5,075 bases of DNA. It comes from Bdellovibrionales bacterium. GTDB taxonomy: Bacteria > Bdellovibrionota_G > JALEGL01 > JAGRAY01. A program made the position numbers and the translations under genes. The DNA lies in contig JAGRAY010000134.1 in NCBI GenBank assembly GCA_020434375.1, positions 1-5,075 on the forward strand, given 5' to 3'. Below, one piece after another: positions 1 to 5,075 of the stretch. The first letter of the stretch is position 1. Every line of letters begins with the position of its first letter. The notes under the pieces are model-generated. The model was not told the origin of the DNA. It did not search any database and worked only from the letters and a program-made list of their open reading frames with translations.

Positions 1-1350
1 TCGAAGATCCCAAAGTGAATAAAGTGCATGAGATTGAGTCTGTGCATCTGGATCTCGAACCATACTTTTAAGAACCTCTTCCGATATTTTCTGAGGAATT
101 CGCCCTAAAATAAAAGCTACATCTCGCTTCACTTCTGGAAACGTACTTTGTGACATTTTCACAAGACGCTTGATTGCCTGAGCATCTTTTACAATTAAAG
201 GGTGATAAGCCAAAATTGTCGCAAAGTGAGGCTGCATCTGTTCAACTAAATCTAACAAAACTGGAATAGCTTGTTTGACCTTTCTGGTTTGCAAAAGGTA
301 CGCTGCTGTTAAGCGAACACTGAGGGACTCATCGTTTGCCAATATCTTTAAAAGCGTTTCGTCGACCAATGCCGCAACAGCTGGAGCAGAAATCTTACCC
401 AAAGCTCTTACAATTTCCTGCCTAACTTCCACTTCGGGATCTGAAACATGCATGGTTAGATGCCTAAGTGTTTCAAAATCATCGAGGTGTCCTAAACTCT
501 CTGCAGCTTTTTGTCGAATAAGAGGATCTGAATCTGATAACCCTCCTAAAAGTGCATCTCGCTCGCGCTTTTGTCTCATACGCTCAGAAATATTTACTTT
601 CTCTGGTCTTTTGACTGAGCTTTTTTGCAAAGATTTTTTTTGAACCGCTCTCTTTTTTTTGGGTAAAGGCTTCATGGACAATTCGACAATTTTTTCACTT
701 CGTTGGTTCTGTCGATCGACAAGGTTTCCCCATTGTTTCAAAGACGATTGGCTATTATAAAAAAAAGCGGTCAATCCGTTATTGCGAGCATATCCCAGAA
801 ATTCGATATAATTTCTCACCAAATTTTCAAGAGACATTGACTTGGCCAGCAACGATATTTTAAGACTTGCTTCGATAATATCTTGCATTTTTGCTTCTCG
901 AAGTGCCTCTGATAAACCTACGAAGTCTTTAACTTCTAACAATGACCAAGCTTTCGTATTTTTCAAAAACCCAAGCTTTTTTAAAAGCTCTTTAAGAAAT
1001 GGGTCAGCGACCAGAAAATCGTCAACCATGGCCAGTGAAGCAAAGTATCGAATTAACTGGTAATCCAATGCCAAATCTTTGTCTAAATTTGAGGAATCAT
1101 CAATGCCAGCTGAAAACCTGGCACCATAGAGACCTGTAATGGTTAGTTTTTCTCCACCAACACGAAGAAAGCTCTCAAACTTTTCCAAAAGCTCTAATTG
1201 CCCTTTATGGTAAAGCATCGAACGATAATCGACTTTTCGACGAAAATCGTCCTCCATCAATAGCTGGAAAGACTGAAGAATCGTTTGTTCCGACCACACA
1301 GCATCGGCCTGCCTTTGATCGTAGGCCAAACCTACAAGTTCAACACTCAT
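1..1350 (-). CDS. HEAT-repeat protein with unknown N-terminal domain (3' end outside the window)
   Basis: The frame is open for 450 codons from the ATG at 1350-1348 to the window edge, with no stop, so the protein's C-terminus is missing. Residues 1-228 are mostly helical in character and match no family I recognise. Residues 229-265 form a Lys/Arg-rich linker (PKKKRAVQKK at 230-239). From about 266 onward there are at least five HEAT-like units of roughly 30 residues, at about 266-290, 293-321, 331-355, 391-419 and 424-450. They carry the usual D-P/x-x-x-V/I-R pattern (SDPLIRQKAAESLG at 274-287, SDPEVEVRQEIVRALG at 303-318, SLSVRLTAA at 342-350). HEAT solenoids normally bind proteins, so a scaffold or adaptor role is inferred; no catalytic motif is visible. 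There is no signal peptide, so it is probably cytoplasmic. The start overlaps the tsaE stop as ATGA, which suggests coupled translation. Only a weak G-rich stretch (GGGGCAGG) lies upstream. Confidence 0.85.
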   Translation of the reverse strand, partial: MSVELVGLAYDQRQADAVWSEQTILQSFQLLMEDDFRRKVDYRSMLYHKGQLELLEKFESFLRVGGEKLTITGLYGARFSAGIDDSSNLDKDLALDYQLIRYFASLAMVDDFLVADPFLKELLKKLGFLKNTKAWSLLEVKDFVGLSEALREAKMQDIIEASLKISLLAKSMSLENLVRNYIEFLGYARNNGLTAFFYNSQSSLKQWGNLVDRQNQRSEKIVELSMKPLPKKKRAVQKKSLQKSSVKRPEKVNISERMRQKRERDALLGGLSDSDPLIRQKAAESLGHLDDFETLRHLTMHVSDPEVEVRQEIVRALGKISAPAVAALVDETLLKILANDESLSVRLTAAYLLQTRKVKQAIPVLLDLVEQMQPHFATILAYHPLIVKDAQAIKRLVKMSQSTFPEVKRDVAFILGRIPQKISEEVLKSMVRDPDAQTQSHALYSLWDLR

Positions 1351-1814
1351 GGTTCTGCCTGCCCCAAAAGCGATAAAATTTCGCTCGAACGTCTTTCGGT
1401 CGCTTTTATTTCAATACGTCTCATGGTTTCCGACTCAAGTTCAAAATACAAATGTATTGTATCGCCTGTCCACACACTTGGAAACTTTTCGAACCATTCA
1501 ATTAAAAAAATATGGGTGTCTCCCAAGAGATCCAAAATTCCTAGATGATCAAATTCTTGAAGATTCTGAATTCTATAAAAATCAACATGACAAACAGGAG
1601 TCCTAGTTGGGTAAAAATTAGCAATAATAAACGTAGGGCTATTTACAATTTCGTCTTTAGAAAGACCTAGCCCTTGAACCACACCTTGAACCAACGATGT
1701 TTTTCCTGAGCCCAAATCACCATGCAGCGCAACCACGTCTCCTGGGATCAGAAGTTTTCCTAAACGCTGCCCCAAGGCCTGCGTTTCTTTAAGAGAGTTA
1801 CATTTGAAGATCAT
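1347..1814 (-). CDS. tsaE: TsaE, ATPase of the tRNA t6A37 threonylcarbamoyl transferase complex
   Basis: TsaE (YjeE) is the P-loop ATPase that works with TsaD and TsaB in the cytoplasm to make N6-threonylcarbamoyladenosine at position 37 of ANN-decoding tRNAs. The 155-residue length matches the family (about 150). Visible signatures are Walker A GDLGSGKT at 32-39, the switch-like SPTF at 59-62, the HVDFYR segment at 76-81 with Asp78 in the Walker B position, and IEWFEKF at 105-111, the family's (V/I)EW motif with Glu106 and Trp107. The ATG at 1814 places Walker A about 31 residues in, as in known members. It lies inside the end of nnr (17-bp overlap) and has no Shine-Dalgarno sequence, so translational coupling to nnr is likely. 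The downstream HEAT gene starts within its stop codon. The nnr-tsaE order is the same as in E. coli (yjeF-yjeE). tsaD and tsaB are not in the window. Confidence 0.96.
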   Translation of the reverse strand: MIFKCNSLKETQALGQRLGKLLIPGDVVALHGDLGSGKTSLVQGVVQGLGLSKDEIVNSPTFIIANFYPTRTPVCHVDFYRIQNLQEFDHLGILDLLGDTHIFLIEWFEKFPSVWTGDTIHLYFELESETMRRIEIKATERRSSEILSLLGQAEP

Positions 1815-3408
1815 GAAGTTTCAGTATCGTAGGAAGCACATCGAGAAGCTCATGAGCCAAAACTCCTCGAGGTGCCCTTTCCCGACGAATTTCATCTGCG
1901 GCTTGGCCGTGCATAAAAGTTGCCATTAACAAGGCATTTAAGGGATCAACTTTCTGGGCAATGAGACCTCCGATCATTCCGGAGAGAATATCACCCATTC
2001 CCCCAGTTGCCAAAAGCGAATTGCCGGTAGGATTCATCCATACCTCACCATTCGTGTTTGCGATGATCGAAAATGCGCCTTTAAGTAAAACCATCAGATG
2101 TGCATTTTGCGATAGAGATCTTGCCACATCCATTCGAGATGCTTGAATCTCTTGAGTTGTCATATCAAGAACTCGAGCCATTTCCCCCGGATGAGGCGTA
2201 ACAACAATAGGCTTAAATTTTTTCAAATTGATAGTATGAAGCTTAACGCCAAGGGCATTTAGTGCATCAGCATCAAGCACCAAAGGTAATCGAGTTTGCT
2301 CTACGATAAATTCTATAATGGACGACAATGCCTTTGAAGGAGATAATCCCGGACCGGCAATACATACGTCGTTTTGATTTAAAAGTGTTTCAATCTTTGG
2401 CAAGGCTTCAATGGTAAGACAACCATCAACGTCAGGTAGTGACTCAGACATGGCTTCTACAAGTTGGCGCTTGACAATAGTATGACATGAACCAGGCACC
2501 GCTACGGTGACAAGCCCCGCTCCAATTCGCAAAGCACCTAAAGCGGCTAAAACGGCCGCTCCCGATTTTTCGGGTGACCCTGCAATGATAAGAACTTTTC
2601 CGAAATCTCCTTTATGCGCTCCAAAAGTCTTGCGTGGATACCATGTTTTAAATTTAACAGGCGTAAGCTCGTAGGTCGCACTTGTTTCAAGATGTTCCAG
2701 CCATCTGGAATCTATCGATATGGGTTCGCAAAATACGGTACCCGATAGTCGCGGCCCTTCATCCAAAAAAAGCCCTCTCTTTTTACAGACAAACGTAATC
2801 GTCGCATCCGCCTTAATACACGAACCCATAACTTTGCCACTATCTGCATGAAGGCCCGAAGGTAAGTCCAAACTATAGACTTTCTTAAGGCGTGTTTGCC
2901 TTTTTAATAAATTAATATGCTCGATCCAATCTGAGTACGGTGAGCTAAGATCTCTCGAAAGACCCGTTCCGAAAATTGCATCAATTAAAATATATGACTG
3001 ATCAAGAATCATCTGGTGTTTTGAATCTAAATCATTGGGCGTCGCAAAGTGGAATATGGGAACACCCTGCTTCTCTAGCGCATTGTAGAAAGTTTGGGCT
3101 TCGTACGAAAATTTCAAAGAGCCACTCGATACGATCCAGACATAAACTCGCGCTCGAAGCAAGTGAGCATATCGCGCAAAAACGTAACCATCTCCACCAT
3201 TATTGCCGGGTCCACAAAACACTGAAATAGTTTTTCGTGATAGCTGTTTTTCAAGTTTTTTGACTCTATCGTATGAGGCCTTTCCGGCGTTTTCCATGAG
3301 TACCGAGGCAGGAATTCCCATGTCATGAATCGCATACTGATCGAGACAATTCATTTCTAAGCTCGTTACAATACTAGGGAAACATGTGCGTCTTGGAAGT
3401 TTTGTCAC
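1798..3408 (-). CDS. nnr: Bifunctional NAD(P)H-hydrate repair enzyme Nnr (epimerase plus ADP-dependent dehydratase)
   Basis: Nnr repairs hydrated nicotinamide nucleotides. The N-terminal YjeF_N half epimerises (R)- and (S)-NAD(P)HX (EC 5.1.99.6); the C-terminal ribokinase-like half dehydrates the S form using ADP (EC 4.2.1.136). Both halves are complete in 536 residues (E. coli YjeF is about 515). Epimerase signatures are MENAG at 38-42, GPGNNGGDG at 66-74, DAIFGTG at 143-149 and DLPSG at 181-185. Dehydratase signatures are HKGDFGKVLIIAGS at 265-278, GPG at 352-354, LDADALN at 378-384, TPHPGEM at 404-410, LKGA at 442-445, GN at 462-463 and GGMGDILSG at 469-477, with the likely catalytic Asp473. 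The start is GTG at 3408-3406, giving a short basic extension of about 12 residues before the usual family start. The first in-frame ATG (Met19) would cut into the conserved N-terminal helix, so GTG is preferred. It follows the Rieske gene by 7 bp, has no Shine-Dalgarno sequence, and overlaps tsaE by 17 bp. Confidence 0.96.
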   Translation of the reverse strand: MTKLPRRTCFPSIVTSLEMNCLDQYAIHDMGIPASVLMENAGKASYDRVKKLEKQLSRKTISVFCGPGNNGGDGYVFARYAHLLRARVYVWIVSSGSLKFSYEAQTFYNALEKQGVPIFHFATPNDLDSKHQMILDQSYILIDAIFGTGLSRDLSSPYSDWIEHINLLKRQTRLKKVYSLDLPSGLHADSGKVMGSCIKADATITFVCKKRGLFLDEGPRLSGTVFCEPISIDSRWLEHLETSATYELTPVKFKTWYPRKTFGAHKGDFGKVLIIAGSPEKSGAAVLAALGALRIGAGLVTVAVPGSCHTIVKRQLVEAMSESLPDVDGCLTIEALPKIETLLNQNDVCIAGPGLSPSKALSSIIEFIVEQTRLPLVLDADALNALGVKLHTINLKKFKPIVVTPHPGEMARVLDMTTQEIQASRMDVARSLSQNAHLMVLLKGAFSIIANTNGEVWMNPTGNSLLATGGMGDILSGMIGGLIAQKVDPLNALLMATFMHGQAADEIRRERAPRGVLAHELLDVLPTILKLHDLQM

Positions 3409-3412
3409 AACA

Positions 3413-3430
3413 AATTTAAAACTTTAAATT
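3413..3430. repeat. AT-only perfect inverted repeat at the Rieske-nnr junction
   Basis: AATTTAAA (3413-3420), AC, then TTTAAATT (3423-3430) form a perfect dyad with 8-bp arms. It covers the last codons and the stop of the Rieske gene and ends 4 bp before the nnr GTG. In the minus-strand transcript it could form a weak A-U hairpin just upstream of the nnr start. There is no G-C pair in the arms, so it is not a convincing terminator. It may be chance in AT-rich sequence. Confidence 0.35.
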
Positions 3431-3739
3431 CACAAAAATCTTTTCAGCTTCTACCTTCACGTCAAACGTATAAATAAACTCATCTGGAATAACCGTGGAC
3501 TCTCCGGATTTTAAATCGAACTTCCAGTTGTGCGCGGGGCAAGTAATAATACAGCCTTTCAGTGTACCTTTTGAAAGTGATTCTCCCTGATGCGGGCAGG
3601 TATCCTCAAAAGCATACCAAACGCCTTCAATCTGACTCACGGCAACTCGCTTTGTGCCAATTTGCTTACATACGATTGGACTATCCTTAAACTCTTGAAC
3701 GGTTCCAAATAAATGATAATTCTCTTTTTCTTGACTCAT
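3416..3739 (-). CDS. Rieske-type [2Fe-2S] ferredoxin
   Basis: This is a small soluble Rieske protein of 107 residues, the size of NirD-like or dioxygenase-type Rieske ferredoxins. The cluster ligands are all present: Cys48-Pro-His50 and Cys67-Pro-Ala-His70, spaced as CxH-x16-CxxH, followed by the usual W-x-F-D (Trp72, Phe74, Asp75) and a Gly-rich turn (SGE at 78-80). There is no signal peptide or membrane anchor, which argues against a cytochrome bc1 Rieske subunit. In the family these proteins pass electrons to an oxygenase or reductase; no such partner, and no flavin reductase, is in the window, so the redox partner is unknown. A NirD-like role is also possible, but no nirB is seen. It appears to be the first gene of the minus-strand operon, with nnr 7 bp downstream. 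The ATG at 3739 is preceded by AGGG only one base away, too close for a normal ribosome site. Confidence 0.92.
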   Translation of the reverse strand: MSQEKENYHLFGTVQEFKDSPIVCKQIGTKRVAVSQIEGVWYAFEDTCPHQGESLSKGTLKGCIITCPAHNWKFDLKSGESTVIPDEFIYTFDVKVEAEKIFVNLKF

Positions 3740-3759
3740 GCCCTAGTATTTTGAATAGT
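3731..3759 (+). promoter_or_regulatory. Possible sigma70-type promoter for the M16 peptidase gene
   Basis: TTGACT (3731-3736) and AATAGT (3754-3759) are separated by 17 bp, giving 5/6 and 4/6 matches to consensus. Predicted initiation near 3766 would leave about four bases before the ATG at 3770. The -35 overlaps the start codon region of the divergent Rieske gene, and the -10 abuts the -10 proposed for the opposite strand, so the two promoters would exclude each other. Consensus matching by eye only. Confidence 0.3.
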
Positions 3760-3776
3760 CTTGCTTATCATGTCAC
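3748..3776 (-). promoter_or_regulatory. Possible sigma70-type promoter for the Rieske-nnr-tsaE-HEAT operon
   Basis: Read on the minus strand, GTGACA (3776-3771) and CAAAAT (3753-3748) are separated by 17 bp, giving 5/6 and 4/6 matches to the -35 and -10 consensus. Transcription would begin near 3741, leaving only a few bases before the ATG at 3739, so the message would be nearly leaderless. The -35 lies within the first codons of the divergent peptidase gene. Consensus matching by eye only. Confidence 0.3.
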
Positions 3777-4948
3777 TAAAAAAAACCGTTTTATATTTTG
3801 TGTCTGCTTTATGTGTTTTAAGTGCTTCAGCTAAAACACCTTCCAAATGGTCAGATGAAATTCAAATTCCATTTACTAAAAAAGTTCTCCCTAATGGTTT
3901 AACGGTTATTGTTCATGAGGATCACAAAGCGCCCATTGTAGCCATTAATATTTGGTATCATGTAGGATCCAAAAATGAAAAACCAGGGAAAACGGGTTTT
4001 GCACATTTGTTCGAACATTTGATGTTTAACGGAAGTGAACACTTTGATAACGACTACTTTAAAGCCCTCGATAAAATTGGCGCCACAAGCACGAATGGAT
4101 CAACTGGTTTTGATCGCACCAATTATTTTCAGGTTGTGCCAAAGCACGCCATTGACACTGTATTATGGTTGGAGTCCGACCGCATGGGCCACCTCCTTGG
4201 AGCAATTACTCAAGAGAAACTCGATGAACAACGCGGTGTCGTTCAAAATGAGAAACGTCAAAGAGAAAATGAGCCTTATGGAAAAGCTTATGAAATCATT
4301 GCACAGCAAAGTTTTCCATCAGATCATCCCTACTCATGGTTACCAATTGGTTCAATGGAAGATCTTAATGCTGCTTCTTTGAAAGATGTACACGAATGGT
4401 TCAAAACATATTACGGTGCGGCCAATGCGGCCATTAGCATCGCGGGAGATATTGAAACAAAAGACATTCTTCAAAAAGTAGAACACTATTTTGGAGGTAT
4501 TGGATCAGGTCCTCCTCTTGCAAAACCCGGACAATGGATCGCTAAAAGAAATCAATCTTCTCGTTTTGTACTTCAAGATCGCGTTCCTCACGCGCGCGTT
4601 TACAAAGCCTGGAATATTCCTAGCCTTAAAAGTGCTGAATCAAATACTCTTAATATTTTTAGTGATATTTTAGCGAATGGAAAAAATTCTCGCCTCTTCA
4701 AACGTCTGGTCTACAAAGATCAAATTGCAACGGATGTCTCGGCATTTTTGTATGATGGTGAAATATCCGGTGTTTTTTATATTGTAGCAACTGCAAAACC
4801 TGGGCAAAAACTGGACCATATTGAAACCATTGTCAACGAAGAGCTTACACGCCTTATTCAAAAAGGACCGACGAAAGAGGAGCTAGAACGAACAAAGGTA
4901 AGCCAATACAGTTCTTTTGTTCGAAATCTTGAAAAAGTAGGTAGCTAG
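3770..4948 (+). CDS. Exported M16 (pitrilysin/insulinase-family) zinc metallopeptidase, cut by an in-frame TAG
   Basis: Residues 1-21 form a signal peptide: MSLKK, a hydrophobic stretch, then ASA before Lys22, a signal peptidase I site with no lipobox. The protein should therefore act outside the inner membrane, probably in the periplasm. The catalytic M16 domain carries the inverted zinc motif HLFEH at 79-83 (ligands His79 and His83, base Glu82) and the distal Glu in NEKRQRENEPYG (Glu161). Further family landmarks are LPNGLTVIVHED at 40-51, IGSMEDLNAASL at 193-204 and the YYGAANAAISIAGD stretch at 214-227. The second, non-catalytic lobe starts near 260 and holds GKNSRLFKRLV at 304-314. The 392-residue product ends abruptly inside that lobe, and the same frame resumes after the TAG, so the true gene is longer, possibly the ~900-residue two-unit type. 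ATG 3770 is preferred to an in-frame TTG at 3761 because it gives a clean signal peptide. No Shine-Dalgarno sequence is present. Confidence 0.88.
   Translation: MSLKKTVLYFVSALCVLSASAKTPSKWSDEIQIPFTKKVLPNGLTVIVHEDHKAPIVAINIWYHVGSKNEKPGKTGFAHLFEHLMFNGSEHFDNDYFKALDKIGATSTNGSTGFDRTNYFQVVPKHAIDTVLWLESDRMGHLLGAITQEKLDEQRGVVQNEKRQRENEPYGKAYEIIAQQSFPSDHPYSWLPIGSMEDLNAASLKDVHEWFKTYYGAANAAISIAGDIETKDILQKVEHYFGGIGSGPPLAKPGQWIAKRNQSSRFVLQDRVPHARVYKAWNIPSLKSAESNTLNIFSDILANGKNSRLFKRLVYKDQIATDVSAFLYDGEISGVFYIVATAKPGQKLDHIETIVNEELTRLIQKGPTKEELERTKVSQYSSFVRNLEKVGS
4946..4948 (+). other. In-frame TAG (amber) interrupting the M16 peptidase gene
   Basis: The codons before it read LEKVGS and those after it read SGKAELLIRG in the same frame. 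From memory, long M16 relatives have a segment like (I/V)GGFGGKAD here, so the TAG occupies the aromatic position. One base change from TAT or TAC (Tyr) would create it. No frame shift is needed to rejoin the two parts. Confidence 0.85.
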
Positions 4949-5075
4949 TCGGGAAAAGCCGAACTTTTGATACGAGGAGAGATCTACTTCGATGATCCTG
5001 CTGCTTACAAAAAATCGTTGGATGAAATTCAATTTTTGACCGTACAAGACCTCAAAGAGAGTTCTAAACGCTGGC
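4949..5075 (+). pseudogene. Continuation of the M16 peptidase after the TAG (runs off the window)
   Basis: This stretch is open for 42 codons in the frame of the upstream peptidase and ends only at the window edge. It reads SGKAELLIRGEIYFDDP, then AAYKKSLDEIQFLTVQDL, then KESSKRW. This fits the end of the second lobe of an M16 unit, where relatives have a GGKAD-like segment, a DPxxYxxxL helix, a VTxxDV-like turn and a helix ending in W. No start codon with a ribosome site restarts translation in this frame at once, so the part is either untranslated (the gene is broken) or reached by readthrough. Whether a second M16 unit follows cannot be seen here. Confidence 0.75.

Noticed and set aside
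275..643. 122-codon plus-strand open frame
   Set aside because: It lies antisense to the HEAT-repeat coding region, its translation is Ser/Arg-rich with no domain, and the minus-strand frame has clear repeat periodicity.
611..664. Long T runs on the plus strand that resemble terminator tails
   Set aside because: They are the complement of Lys (AAA) codons in the basic linker of the HEAT protein, and no stem precedes them.
842..1063. 73-codon plus-strand open frame
   Set aside because: Antisense to the N-terminal domain of the HEAT protein, with no motif or ribosome site.
1285..1606. Two overlapping plus-strand frames (1285-1548 and 1349-1606)
   Set aside because: Both are antisense to tsaE and the start of the HEAT gene; neither has recognisable features.
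2976..3335. Plus-strand frame 2976-3230 and minus-strand frame 3114-3335
   Set aside because: Both sit within the well-supported nnr gene in other frames and show no family motif.
3744..3762. Direct repeat TAGTATT / TAGTCTT in the divergent gap
   Set aside because: The units are only 7 bp with a mismatch and overlap the proposed promoter boxes; too short to call an operator.
4035..4382. 115-codon plus-strand frame inside the peptidase gene
   Set aside because: It is an out-of-frame shadow of the M16 catalytic domain, whose HxxEH frame is unambiguous.
4992..4994. Possible restart ATG downstream of the TAG, with a GGAGAG stretch before it
   Set aside because: The ATG is out of frame with the peptidase and reaches a stop after about 15 codons, and the purine stretch is too far upstream for normal spacing.

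Overview
The window looks like ordinary bacterial chromosome: densely packed, moderately AT-rich by eye, with no phage, transposon, CRISPR or RNA gene that I can see. The lineage cannot be fixed from the sequence. A Gram-negative proteobacterium-like or Bdellovibrio/Oligoflexia-like organism is a guess, based on the nnr-tsaE gene order and an exported M16 zinc peptidase of the long type. None of the five gene starts has a strong, well-placed Shine-Dalgarno sequence, so initiation here may depend on leaderless transcripts and translational coupling.

Layout. From 3739 down to position 1 the minus strand carries one compact four-gene unit: a small Rieske [2Fe-2S] ferredoxin (3739-3416); the bifunctional NAD(P)HX repair enzyme Nnr (3408-1798); the tRNA t6A ATPase TsaE (1814-1347); and a HEAT-repeat protein (1350 to beyond position 1). 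The joints are a 7-bp gap, a 17-bp overlap and a 4-bp ATGA overlap, so it is very probably one operon. The HEAT gene has no stop inside the window but is open for all 450 codons. Its N-terminal ~230 residues match nothing I recognise.

Across a 30-bp divergent gap, the plus strand from 3770 carries an exported M16 metallopeptidase. Its first catalytic unit is intact (HxxEH motif and distal Glu), but the frame meets a TAG at 4946-4948. The same frame then continues with recognisable M16 sequence to the window end (42 codons). The stop lies where relatives, from memory, have an aromatic residue in a Gly-rich segment. This is the most interesting point in the window: a recent nonsense mutation, a sequence error, or less likely a recoded amber codon.

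Functionally the operon mixes housekeeping repair (nicotinamide nucleotide hydrates), tRNA modification, an electron carrier and a scaffold-type protein. I see no convincing single pathway joining them; nnr-tsaE is a widely conserved pair. I found no clear previously undescribed system.
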